A DNA stretch of 39,700 nt from the NCBI GenBank assembly GCA_964447605.1, contig CAYUTA010000022.1, forward strand, positions 1 through 39,700, written 5' to 3'. The first letter of the stretch is position 1. Each line of letters starts with the position of its first letter. The notes under the pieces are model-generated. The model ran no database searches. It was not told where the DNA came from and was given only the letters and a program-made list of their open reading frames with translations. Made by a program: the position numbers and the translations under genes. Of the stretch, positions 16,046 through 24,507 are shown piece by piece. The stretch is from CAYUTA01 sp964447605. Lineage in GTDB: Bacteria; Bacillota; Clostridia; Christensenellales; CAG-138.

Positions 16046-17641
16046 TTACCGCGAAAAGATGCGCGCGCCGTCCTTGATCGTCTCGAGCACCCGAATGCTT
16101 CGGATATCCTCCGGCCTGACCGTAAGCGGGTTCCGGTCGAGCAGCACGAAATCGGCGCGCTTGCCGGCCGCAATGCTGCCCTTTTGCGCCTCCTCATGGT
16201 ACTGGTACGCCGCGTTGATGGTCACGGCCTTAAGCGCGTTCCACACGTCAATATTCTCCGCGAAGCGCCTGCCGCCACGCGTGACACGGTTCACCGCGCA
16301 CCAGACGGTTTCGAGCATGTTGGGCGCAATCACCGGCGCGTCCTGATGGAGGGTGAACACAACGCCGTTTTCCAGCGCCGAACGGGCGGGTGAAATGCGC
16401 TGTGCGCGCGCGCTCCCCAGATTCTTTTCATGCACGTCCCCCCAGTAATACACATGCGCCGCAAAAAACGACAACATTACGCCAAGCCGTCTGGCCTCGG
16501 GCAACTGGTCCGGCCGCAGCAGCTGCGCATGGATCATCACCGGCCGCAGCGCAGAAAGAATCGGATAACGCCGTTCCGCCTCCGCCAGCGCGCGCAAATA
16601 CTGTCCGGCGGCCGCGTCTCCGTTGCAATGCGCAAGAATCTGCATCCGCTCCGACGCGGCCAGTTCAATCGCGCCAAGCACGTCCGCATCCTGCATAATC
16701 TGCGTTCCGCAGCTGCCTCCGTTTAAATAGGGTTCGGTAACCCAGGCCGTGCCGCCCTGCGGCGTTCCGTCGAGAAAAATTTTATATCCGCCAAGGCGGA
16801 CATGCCGTTCATACGCCCGCCCGAGCCCGGGCAGCGCGGCCCGAACCTGCCGCATATCCGCCGGGGACGGATAGACGACCATGTCCAGATAAAAGCCGCA
16901 GGCGTCCATATAGGTCCGGTACATCGGCGCAAGGGCCGCGGCCAGCATCCCTTCCTGCGCCGTCGTAATTCCATAGGAGGCATAGGTCCGCTGTGTTTGG
17001 GTGACCGCCCGCATCAGTTCGTCCATGTCCGGCATCGGCACGCGCTGAATCGCTTCAATAAACGCGGTTTCTTCCAGGTAGCCGGTGAGCTCCCCGTCTG
17101 CAACGCCGATGACGCCGCCCTCCGGCGGCTGCGTCTGCGCCGTGATGCCCAGCGCTGCGAGCGCGGCCGAGTTCATCACGCCAAGATGCCCGGATTTATG
17201 CTTGAGCACGAGCGGGTGCACGCCCGATACCGCATCGAGCAGCCCGCGGTCGGGATGGCGCCTTTCCGCCAGCGCTGTGTGGTCATATCCGTCCGCAACA
17301 ATCCATTCCCCCGGCTGCTTTCCACCTGTGTCAATGAACGCCCGCAGCTGCCGCACAATGTCGTCCAGCGACGCCGCCTCGCCCAGCGGAACCTGCAGCC
17401 GCGCATTGGCAGCGCCCATAAAATGCCCGTGGGAATCAAGAAACGCCGGCATCAGCGCACAGCCCTCCAGGTCGACAAGCCCGGCCCGCGGCGCCTGCGC
17501 GCGCATCGTTTCCATTGCGCCGACGGCGGCGATCCTGCCGTTTTCCGTTAAAACCGCTTCCACCGAGGGGCAGCCGTCGCACATGGTAACGATGCTGCCG
17601 TTATAATAAATCTTCTGCATGGGCAGGACGTCTTCATTCAT
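16046..17641 (-). CDS. YtcJ-type amidohydrolase
   Basis: This is a predicted metal-dependent hydrolase of 531 residues from the Amidohydro_3/YtcJ group; the physiological substrate is unknown. Motifs in order: DSHGHFMG (metal His pair), LKHKSGHLGVMNS, GYKIFLDGTPQGGT, ILAHCNGDAA, MIHAQLL and TLHQDAPV. The ATG overlaps the stop of the thioesterase gene by four bases (ATGA), so the two are translationally coupled; an internal ATG at 17620 is possible. No signal peptide is seen, so it is likely cytoplasmic. Confidence 0.85.
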   Translation of the reverse strand: MNEDVLPMQKIYYNGSIVTMCDGCPSVEAVLTENGRIAAVGAMETMRAQAPRAGLVDLEGCALMPAFLDSHGHFMGAANARLQVPLGEAASLDDIVRQLRAFIDTGGKQPGEWIVADGYDHTALAERRHPDRGLLDAVSGVHPLVLKHKSGHLGVMNSAALAALGITAQTQPPEGGVIGVADGELTGYLEETAFIEAIQRVPMPDMDELMRAVTQTQRTYASYGITTAQEGMLAAALAPMYRTYMDACGFYLDMVVYPSPADMRQVRAALPGLGRAYERHVRLGGYKIFLDGTPQGGTAWVTEPYLNGGSCGTQIMQDADVLGAIELAASERMQILAHCNGDAAAGQYLRALAEAERRYPILSALRPVMIHAQLLRPDQLPEARRLGVMLSFFAAHVYYWGDVHEKNLGSARAQRISPARSALENGVVFTLHQDAPVIAPNMLETVWCAVNRVTRGGRRFAENIDVWNALKAVTINAAYQYHEEAQKGSIAAGKRADFVLLDRNPLTVRPEDIRSIRVLETIKDGARIFSR

Positions 17642-18159
17642 ATTGTTTGCCGCTCCGGAATCTCGATGGCTTCCGGGTCGCCGTCGCGCAGATATTGCTC
17701 CCAGGAATCGCCGTTGGCTTCAAAGTCCGCAATATCCGAAAGCCGGAGCTTCATATATTTTGCCGTCGCCGTAACCGCGGCCGTGCCGTCGGGCAGCAGG
17801 ATGCTGCCTTCGCCGGCAAAAAGCCTGCGGGTATTCTGCATGACCCTGCCCGTAACGGTCAGCTGTACGCCGTAGGGAACGGGCTTTCTGTACCGTGTGG
17901 TAATCTCAACCGTAACCGCCCATGTATCCGGCTCCGTAATGTTGATTGCGCGGCCGATGGTCTCGTCCAGCAGCGCCGTGCTCACGCCGCCGTGCACCCG
18001 CCCCGGGTAGCTCTGGTGGCAGGGCTTTGCCGTCACGGATGCTGCCAGCGTACTGTCCTCGAGTTCATAAAACTCCGCCTGCAGCCCCATGCTGTTTTCC
18101 ACACCGCAGACAAAGCATCGTTTTGAAGCATTGTGCTTCTTCCGCACCGATTTGAGCAT
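17638..18159 (-). CDS. Hotdog-fold thioesterase (PaaI-like)
   Basis: The product has 173 residues. A basic N-terminus with a Cys pair (KRCFVCGVENSMGLQ) precedes a single hotdog domain whose core helix region SYPGRVHGGVSTALLDETIG carries the HGG followed by Asp/Glu typical of the 4HBT/PaaI family. It probably hydrolyses an acyl-CoA of unknown type. The start at 18159 is chosen for AAAGGAG eleven bases upstream; the frame is open further up but without homology. It is coupled to the amidohydrolase by an ATGA overlap. Confidence 0.8.
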   Translation of the reverse strand: MLKSVRKKHNASKRCFVCGVENSMGLQAEFYELEDSTLAASVTAKPCHQSYPGRVHGGVSTALLDETIGRAINITEPDTWAVTVEITTRYRKPVPYGVQLTVTGRVMQNTRRLFAGEGSILLPDGTAAVTATAKYMKLRLSDIADFEANGDSWEQYLRDGDPEAIEIPERQTI

Positions 18160-18265
18160 CCTCTCTTCATCTCCTTTCGAGTAAGTGTGCCGTTTGTTCC
18201 GGCATCCGATACGCGGCCGCAGAACCCCTCCCTGCGCCGGTGCGTTCAGGGCCGCTTTTCCGGCT

Positions 18266-19549
18266 TCACCCAGCATTCAAAAAAGCGCCGACCGGCGTCG
18301 CGCAGTCCGTGCCGATGCGCGCAAGCATCTTTTCATACGCCCGCCGCACGCGTTCCGGGTTGGTCGTTACGCGCGCCGGCACGCAGGAAGGGTCGGCAAA
18401 CGCATCCTCCATGCCGACGACGACAAATTGCCGCACGCCGGTTTCATCATAGTAATTATAGGTATAGGTCAAAAGATACGCCGCGTCAAGGCCGGTCAGC
18501 TTTCCTTGAACAGGATCGCAGGTCAGCGTAAGGTTGAGGATGACGTTGTTGAGCGCCTCCTCCGGCAACGCACTGGACATAAAGTTTCCAAGCCCGTATG
18601 CGCAGAATACTGTTTTTTCTACGCCGTCAACCACAACCCGGCGTGTTTCCATCGGCAACAGCGAGTGCGTGTGGCTCATCACCAGGATATCCACGCCCGC
18701 GGCAAACGCCGCGTTCGCCGCCGCAAGCTGGCGCTTATTGGGCTTTGTGGTCTTTTCCCAGCCCTCGTGCAAGTACATGACCACCACGTCGGCCCCGTTT
18801 TCGCGCGCTGCGGATACATCCGCCTCCATGCGCCCGGCCGTATACAGGTTCATCGCCCAGGACGCGTCCTCGCCGTCAAGCAGGAAATCCTCCGGGTCGT
18901 TTTTGTTTGTAAAGCCCGTGTAGGACAGCACCGCCAATTGCACGCCCCGGACCTCGCGCATATAGATCTGCTTCGCCTCCCCGGGCGTCAAGTTTGAGCC
19001 GACCTGATCCATGCCGCGCGCGCGCACCTGCCCGATGGTGGCAAGCTGCCCGGCAACGCCAACGTCGAGCGCGTGGTTGTTTGCCGTAAACAGCACGTCA
19101 AACCCGCAGTTCTTTATCGCGTCCAGATAGGCCGGAGGCGCATTGAAAAACCTCTTTTCGCCGTTGATCGGCCGCCCGTCGTAAACGTTTGTTTCCAGAT
19201 TGCCAAAGAGCACGTCCGCGCCCTGCAAATGCTTGCGTATCGTGTCGAACGGCGGGTTGAAATCATAGCTTCCGTCCGGCTGCAGCGCCCCCGCAATCTG
19301 ATGGTTGCAGCACATCAGGTCCCCCACAAAGCGCAGCGAAAACGTCGACGGAAGCGGCTGCGCCGTGGGCGTCGGCATCGCGTCGTGCGTTCCGGTCGGC
19401 AACGGCCCGGCCATCTCGATTGTCACAGGCGTAAGCGGCTGTTGCGTTGGCGGCAATTCCGTCCGGTCCGCGTCGGCCTGCTTCCTGCCGGGCGAACAGG
19501 CCGCGATACAGCACATATACATTCCGATCACGAATAAAAAGCGTTTCAT
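18266..19549 (-). CDS. CapA-family metallophosphatase-fold lipoprotein
   Basis: The product has 427 residues. The N-terminus is a lipoprotein signal with lipobox IAAC (Cys18), followed by a Thr/Pro-rich spacer. The PGA_cap domain has the usual motifs: FVGDLMCC, LFGNLETNV, the metal site FTANNHALDVG, MYLHEGWEKTTKP, MSHTHSL and YGLGNFMSS. CapA proteins act in poly-gamma-glutamate capsule retention, but most homologues in Clostridia have no capsule operon, and none is seen here. No Shine-Dalgarno sequence precedes the ATG, and the -10 box of a good promoter ends six bases before it, so the mRNA may be leaderless. Confidence 0.87.
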   Translation of the reverse strand: MKRFLFVIGMYMCCIAACSPGRKQADADRTELPPTQQPLTPVTIEMAGPLPTGTHDAMPTPTAQPLPSTFSLRFVGDLMCCNHQIAGALQPDGSYDFNPPFDTIRKHLQGADVLFGNLETNVYDGRPINGEKRFFNAPPAYLDAIKNCGFDVLFTANNHALDVGVAGQLATIGQVRARGMDQVGSNLTPGEAKQIYMREVRGVQLAVLSYTGFTNKNDPEDFLLDGEDASWAMNLYTAGRMEADVSAARENGADVVVMYLHEGWEKTTKPNKRQLAAANAAFAAGVDILVMSHTHSLLPMETRRVVVDGVEKTVFCAYGLGNFMSSALPEEALNNVILNLTLTCDPVQGKLTGLDAAYLLTYTYNYYDETGVRQFVVVGMEDAFADPSCVPARVTTNPERVRRAYEKMLARIGTDCATPVGAFLNAG

Positions 19550-19555
19550 AGGTAG

Positions 19556-19584
19556 AATATAGCAAATCCGGGCCGGAAACTCAA
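19556..19584 (-). promoter_or_regulatory. Promoter of the CapA-like gene, -10 abutting the start codon
   Basis: On the minus strand, -35 TTGAGT (19579-19584) and -10 TATATT (19556-19561) are 17 bp apart. Only six bases (CTACCT) separate the -10 from the ATG, so transcription should begin at or within a base or two of the start codon. Confidence 0.65.
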
Positions 19585-20158
19585 GCGGCCGAACGCCCCT
19601 CTGCGTATAAAAGGATTCCCAATGCAAAAAGCCGCCGTCGTGGACAAGCCCGTCCCCTGTGTCTTCCGGACAATCCCCTTGCGCGCTGTGCCGGCCGTGT
19701 CCCTGGCAGGCGAAACGGGCCGCGTCTTTGCTTTAAGCCAACCGGGCAGATCCGAACCACGGTTCAAAGGGGGCAAAACACGCCATCGCCCCGTTGTCCC
19801 CGTTTGGAATACCCTCCGGTATGCCGCAATCGTCCGCCTTGCTTTGACGCATTTTGCGCGCCGTTGAACGCCACAGGACCCCAAAGCGCTGAATGGGATG
19901 GGGTTCAAGGCCGAGGCGGGCGGCGTAGCGGCGCCACGCCAACGGACGGGAACGCAGAACACCGCCGATTCCACGCTTTGGGGGCGGTTCGGGTCTGCCC
20001 GGTTGGCTTTACGCAGGACGGGGGAACGGGCCTTATTGCATATTTGAGCGCGCGTTGCTATACTGAGGCTAACGCCGGGTTTGCCTGTTTGTTTACGGTC
20101 GGCCTTGCGCGATATTCCGCCATATGGGCGAATAAACCAATGTAAAGAGGAAATCAGC
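19585..20158. other. Intergenic stretch without a recognisable gene
   Basis: About 570 bp lie between the divergent capA-like and mrp genes. Open frames exist on both strands, but their products are Pro/Arg-rich with no family features and no ribosome binding sites, as expected of chance frames in GC-rich DNA. I saw no tRNA, convincing terminator or repeat. The mrp promoter should lie near the right end; no good match to consensus was found. Confidence 0.5.
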
Positions 20159-21004
20159 ATGAGTGAAGAATGTACCCACGATTGTTCCGCCTGCGGCAGC
20201 AGCTGCGGGGAACGCAGGCAGGAGCAGACCTGCTTTTTGGAACAGCCGCATGCGCTCAGCCACATCCGCCGCGTAATCGGCGTTGTCAGTGGAAAGGGCG
20301 GAGTTGGCAAATCGCTCGTAACCTCGCTGCTGGCCGTGCTGGCCCAGCGCGCCGGTTACCGCACCGGTATACTGGACGCGGATATCACCGGCCCCTCCAT
20401 CCCCAGGGCGTTTGGCCTGCACGAGCGCGCCGTCGGCACCGAGCAGGGCATCGATCCTGTGGTTACCAGGACGGGGATATCCATAATATCGCTCAACCTG
20501 CTCACCGAGCGCGAAACCGACCCCGTCGTCTGGCGCGGGCCGATGCTTGCCGGGGTCGTCAAGCAGTTTTGGACCGACGTGCTCTGGGGCGATATCGACT
20601 ATCTGTTCATCGACATGCCGCCGGGAACGGGCGACGTGCCGCTGACGGTGTTTCAGTCCATTCCGCTGGACGGGCTCATCATCGTCGCCTCGCCGCAGGA
20701 GCTGGTCGGCATGATCGTAGAAAAGGCCGTCAATATGGCCAGCCTGATGCATATCCCGGTGCTTGGGCTTGTGGAAAACATGAGCTATGCCGTCTGCCCC
20801 GATTGCGGCAGGCGCTTTCCGGTGTTCGGAGAAAGCCATATCGGCGCAATCGCGCAAAAGTATGGCGTGGAAACGGTTGCAAAGCTGCCCCTTGATCCCT
20901 CCATCGCCGCGCAGTGCGATCAGGGCCTGATCGAGCTGTTTGAGGGCGACTGGCTCGACGGCATGCTGTCCATGCTGGAAGAGCGGGCCAGGCCCGCGAC
21001 GTAA
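20159..21004 (+). CDS. Mrp/ApbC-type Fe-S cluster carrier ATPase
   Basis: This is a cytoplasmic P-loop ATPase of 281 residues that is expected to carry or transfer Fe-S clusters. AGAGG lies eight bases before the ATG. An N-terminal Cys-rich segment (CTHDCSACGSSC, residues 5-16) resembles the Nbp35-like extension. The deviant Walker A SGKGGVGKS spans 44-52, the Walker A' region is ILDADITGPSIPR, and the switch is FIDMPPGTGD. The cluster-binding CPDC pair is Cys213/Cys216. All key residues are present. Confidence 0.93.
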   Translation: MSEECTHDCSACGSSCGERRQEQTCFLEQPHALSHIRRVIGVVSGKGGVGKSLVTSLLAVLAQRAGYRTGILDADITGPSIPRAFGLHERAVGTEQGIDPVVTRTGISIISLNLLTERETDPVVWRGPMLAGVVKQFWTDVLWGDIDYLFIDMPPGTGDVPLTVFQSIPLDGLIIVASPQELVGMIVEKAVNMASLMHIPVLGLVENMSYAVCPDCGRRFPVFGESHIGAIAQKYGVETVAKLPLDPSIAAQCDQGLIELFEGDWLDGMLSMLEERARPAT

Positions 21005-21123
21005 GCCCACGCCGTTTTGCGCCGGGCATGCCCCGACGCCGTCACCCTTGCGCGGGCTCTGCCGCCGTCGCCTTTGTGCAAAGCGAGCCGGGCCCGCGGC
21101 GGAACCCGTTTCAGGGAGCCGTC

Positions 21124-21919
21124 ATGATGGAGCGCATTGCTGAACGCATCCATCTGCTGGGCGCGTTCTGCGAAAAAAGGGATTTGCCCTGCCTGACGCC
21201 CAAAGCGCTTCATAAGGCCCGCCAGGTCCGCCAGGCGGACGTCATGGTCCTGTTTGGCGGGAGCATTCTGTGCGGCGGGGACGTATTGGCGCGGGCAATG
21301 CGGCAGCGGGTTGCAAAACGATACCTGATTGTGGGCGGCGCTGGGCATACCACGGCGGCATTGCGCGGCAGGATGCGGAAGGCGTTTTCAAACATAAGAA
21401 CAGAGGGGTTGCCGGAGGCGGAAATATTCGCCGCATACCTATGGCGCCGATACGGCCTGGAACCGGATTTTCTGGAATGCACCCCCACAAACTGCGGCAA
21501 CAACATCACAAATCTCCTGGCTTTGACTACAAAAACACAATATCGCGTTTGAAACGATCATCCTTGCCCAGGATGCGACGATGCAGCTTCGTATGGAGGC
21601 CGGGCTTCGCAAATACGTTTCAGACAAGGCCTCCATCATCAACTTCGCCACCAATACGGCCAGAGTAACCGTAAAAAACGCGGGGTTGGCTTATACGCAA
21701 GAAATTTGGGGAATGTGGGACATGGATCGGTATATCGCGCCGTTGATGGGCGAAATTCCAAGACTGTCCGATGACGCCGGCGGATATGGGCCGCAGGGAA
21801 AAGGCTTTATCGCGCACGTCGATATCCCGGGAAGGGTTGAAAATGCCTTTTTGCAGTTGCAGAGCGCGTATGCAGGGATGGTGCGCAAGGCAAATCCGGC
21901 CTATGCGGCAAGGGATTGA
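21124..21919 (+). pseudogene. ydcF: ydcF-like gene (DUF218 family) with a frameshift
   Basis: The ATG is at 21124, with AGGGAGCC upstream. The first part (21124-21552) encodes a DUF218/YdcF N-terminal half, including ADVMVLFGGS, YLIVGGAGHTT and ECTPTNCGNNI. It then stops shortly after an A5 run (21531-21535). Removing one A restores the frame to KHNIAFETIILAQDATMQLRM and continues through GEIPRLSDDAGGYGPQGKGF to the stop at 21919, giving about 264 residues, close to the E. coli YdcF length. The family's biochemical role is not established, with SAM binding reported. The lesion may be a real mutation, a sequencing or assembly error in the homopolymer, or slippage. Confidence 0.82.
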
Positions 21920-22158
21920 ACCGGTTCCCTGCGTTCCGGCAATCCGTTTTTCATCATATCCGGAAAGAATGGCGGAATGGCCGCAGAGGGCGCCGCCCGT
22001 CGGTTTGGAGTTGCCCTGATACAGGTTGCGGACCCTGGAGGGGCCCGAAGTCCGGCTTGTCATTCGTCCGGCAGGCGGGACATTGGATTGGAAAGCATCG
22101 TTTTTGCGTTTCCACCAAAGCCGGCGGAACGGCAAAAAGCGCGGTATTTTATAATTCG
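21920..22158. other. Intergenic stretch without a recognisable gene
   Basis: Between ydcF and the TVP38 gene only short, featureless frames are present. The composition changes from GC-rich to AT-rich at about 22145, where the control region of the next gene begins. Confidence 0.5.
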
Positions 22159-22214
22159 TTAAGAAAAAATTAAGGATTCGTATGGCTGAATCTTAATCCA
22201 ACATCTGGTATTAT
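22159..22214 (+). promoter_or_regulatory. Control region of the TVP38-type gene
   Basis: A direct repeat TTAAG-N6-TTAAG (22159-22174, 11-bp spacing) resembles the tandem half-sites of OmpR-type regulators. It overlaps an inverted repeat with 10-bp arms and one bulged G (about 22169-22198, from ATTAAG..ATTC to GAATCTTAAT). A -10-like TATTAT lies at 22209-22214, seven bases before the ATG at 22222; no good -35 is seen, consistent with an activator-dependent promoter. Confidence 0.5.
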
Positions 22215-22221
22215 GTTTTTC

Positions 22222-22992
22222 ATGGAAATTCAAACATGTAACAATCGGTTCCTGCGACCTAACCCTGCCGGAGACGGGCGGCGCGTCCGCCGCGCGGTGC
22301 TTGGAATCGCCGCTTTCCTGCTGTTAAGCGTTGCGCTGTTTTGCCTGATCGGCAAGCCCATGCTGCGGTTTGCGGGCGATGCGGCGCATTTTCGCGCATG
22401 GGTGGACGCAAACGGCATCTGGGGCAGGCTGGCGTTCGTGGGTATGATGATGGCGCAGATCGTGATTGCGTTCATTCCCGGCGAGCCGCTGGAGATTGCC
22501 GCAGGGTACGCGTTCGGCGTGGTCGAGGGCACGCTGTTGTGCATGCTTGGCGCGATGCTGGGCGGCCTTGCAGTTTTCCTGTTTGTCCGCAGGTTCGGAA
22601 CGCGGCTGGTCGAGGTCTTTTTCCCGCATGAGAAAATCAATGAGCTGCGGTTTTTGAAGAACCCCAAGCAGCGCAATCTTCTGGTAGGCATCCTGTTCTT
22701 CATCCCCGGCACGCCGAAGGACGTCATCACCTATTGCGTCGGGCTGACGGATATGCCGCTTTTTACCTGGCTCTTGATTACCACCTTTGCGCGCATTCCC
22801 TCCATCGTTACCTCCACCATCGGCGGAAATGCGCTTGGTCTGAAAAATTATGAATTTGCAGTCATCGTGTTCGCGGCGACGCTGCTCATCAGCCTGATCG
22901 GCATCCTTATATACCGGAAAATTTCCCGAAAAAACAATGCCGCGGAAGCGCCGGGGGCCGACGGTCCAGGCAAGCGGACGCCCGCCCCCTAA
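22222..22992 (+). CDS. TVP38/TMEM64 (DedA-like) membrane protein
   Basis: The product has 256 residues from the ATG at 22222, chosen because a -10-like TATTAT ends seven bases upstream and overlaps the alternative ATG at 22213; neither start has a Shine-Dalgarno sequence. It has about five or six hydrophobic segments. The SNARE-associated domain is marked by FIPGEPLEIAAGYAFG followed by a Gly-rich helix (GAMLGGLAVFLFVRRFG), and by FFIPGTPKDVITYCVG. Relatives are lipid scramblase or transporter-like proteins of the inner membrane; the substrate is unknown. The C-terminus is a basic then Pro-rich tail. Confidence 0.87.
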   Translation: MEIQTCNNRFLRPNPAGDGRRVRRAVLGIAAFLLLSVALFCLIGKPMLRFAGDAAHFRAWVDANGIWGRLAFVGMMMAQIVIAFIPGEPLEIAAGYAFGVVEGTLLCMLGAMLGGLAVFLFVRRFGTRLVEVFFPHEKINELRFLKNPKQRNLLVGILFFIPGTPKDVITYCVGLTDMPLFTWLLITTFARIPSIVTSTIGGNALGLKNYEFAVIVFAATLLISLIGILIYRKISRKNNAAEAPGADGPGKRTPAP

Positions 22993-23149
22993 GCCATGCG
23001 CCCGGACCCCGGCGCGCTGCCCGCGGTCCTGCGTGTTTGGCGCTGCGCAGGCGCAATCTTATTTTCCGGCTTCATCCGCTCATCATGCAAGGCGCCCCCA
23101 ATGCAACGCGGCGTCGCATGGTTTCGTTTTCCGTACACGGCCGGAGCGG

Positions 23150-23824
23150 TCAAACCTGCCAGTGCCGCAGGAACGCCTTTGCGAGCGCGCTCTGCGGGCC
23201 AAGCAGCACGTCTTCTACCGTTCCCTGCTCCACGATGCGGCCATTGCCGAGCAATACGGCCTGCGTGCCAAGCCGGCGCGCCTGACTCGGCGCATGGGAG
23301 CTGACGACCAGCGTACAGCCATACTCCGCGCAGTAGTCGAGCAGCGCGCGCTCAATCAGATCGTTTGCCTGAATATCCGTTGCCGAGGTCGGTTCGTCCA
23401 GCAACAGCAGCCTGTGCGGCCTGGCCAGCACACGCGCAAGCGCCATGCGCTGCGTCTCCCCTCCTGAAAGGCGGTTCGCCCGCGCTTTGGCCATTCGCGT
23501 CAATCCCACGCGCTCCAGCGCTTCAAGCGCCCGCGCCCGCGCCGCCCTGCCGCTCCCAAGCGGCAGCTGTACGTTTTGCAGTACGGTCAGGTCGAATGCG
23601 TACGGCGACTGCGGCAAATATGCGGTTTCTGCGCATGTCAGCGCGGTATTGACCGCGCCCGCGTCCGGTTTGAGCATCCCTGCGAGGATCTTCATCAGCG
23701 TGCTTTTCCCGCTGCCGTTTGCGCCAAGCAGCGCATACCGTTCCTCCGCGCGAATGGTCAACGTGGGGATATCCAGCACCAGGCGGCCGCCAAAGCGCTT
23801 CTGTATGTTTGTCAGCGTAATCAT
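23150..23824 (-). CDS. tupC: Tungstate ABC transporter ATPase
   Basis: This is the cytoplasmic ATPase of the oxyanion importer, 224 residues. Walker A is GANGSGKST (34-42), the signature LSGGETQR (119-126), and Walker B LLLLDEP (139-145), followed by the H-loop region VVSSHAPSQ. It overlaps the permease gene by four bases (ATGA). Assignment to tungstate rests on the neighbouring TupA-like protein and the TupB-type permease. Confidence 0.87.
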   Translation of the reverse strand: MITLTNIQKRFGGRLVLDIPTLTIRAEERYALLGANGSGKSTLMKILAGMLKPDAGAVNTALTCAETAYLPQSPYAFDLTVLQNVQLPLGSGRAARARALEALERVGLTRMAKARANRLSGGETQRMALARVLARPHRLLLLDEPTSATDIQANDLIERALLDYCAEYGCTLVVSSHAPSQARRLGTQAVLLGNGRIVEQGTVEDVLLGPQSALAKAFLRHWQV

Positions 23825-24504
23825 TTGCTCACCCTTTGCAGCAGGTGCGCCAGCACATTGACCAGCAGGGAAATCAGCAGCAACAGCAGTCCGAGCGCAA
23901 GCCCGAGCGTGAAATCGCCCATGTTGGTGTACATCATAATGGCCGTGGTCATCACGTTGGTTTTAAACGCGATTGCGCCGCCGACCATGCTCACCGCGCC
24001 CACCTCCGCCATTGCGCGGCCAAAGCCGAACAGATAGGTCGATAAAACCTGGTACTTGCTCTCGTTGAGCGTCAGCAAAAAAATCTTCCCGCCGGGAAGG
24101 CGCAGCCCGCGCGCGGTCGGCAGAATACGCTGTGTCACGCCGGAAAGATAGGTTTCCATATTCCCCGCCACAATGGGCGTAATCAGGATCACCTGCGCAA
24201 TCGCCATGCCCGTTACGGTATACAGCAGCCTGAAATGCCTTAGCGGGCCGACGCCGGAGAACAGCATATAGCACAACAGGCCGCACACCACCGGCGGCAG
24301 GCCCATAAGCGTGCGGTTGAGCACGATGAGCGCCCTGCGGCAGGGGAACCGCGCCGTTGCATACAACGCGCCAAGCGGCACCCCCAACAGGAGTGCCGCT
24401 ATGGAGCTCGTCAGCGTCATGCGCATCGTAACCGACACGATGTGGGCCAGCTGCGCATCGCCGCTAAGCAACAGTTCGATTGCCTTGGCAAAAGCTGCGC
24501 CCAT
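23821..24504 (-). CDS. tupB: Tungstate ABC transporter permease
   Basis: This inner-membrane permease has 227 residues and about five membrane segments, with the TupB-type pattern LNRTLMGLPPVVCGLLCYMLFSG split over TM2 and a cytoplasmic loop TARGLRLPGGKIFLLTLNESK followed by GFGRAMAEVGAVSMVGGAI. It begins 3 bp after the tupA stop and overlaps tupC by four bases. Confidence 0.88.
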   Translation of the reverse strand: MGAAFAKAIELLLSGDAQLAHIVSVTMRMTLTSSIAALLLGVPLGALYATARFPCRRALIVLNRTLMGLPPVVCGLLCYMLFSGVGPLRHFRLLYTVTGMAIAQVILITPIVAGNMETYLSGVTQRILPTARGLRLPGGKIFLLTLNESKYQVLSTYLFGFGRAMAEVGAVSMVGGAIAFKTNVMTTAIMMYTNMGDFTLGLALGLLLLLISLLVNVLAHLLQRVSK

Positions 24505-24507
24505 ACG

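Noticed and set aside
21531..21552. Programmed frameshift in ydcF
   Set aside because: There is no slippery heptamer with a downstream pseudoknot or an upstream Shine-Dalgarno-like stimulator, and the family is not known to use one; mutation or sequencing error is simpler.
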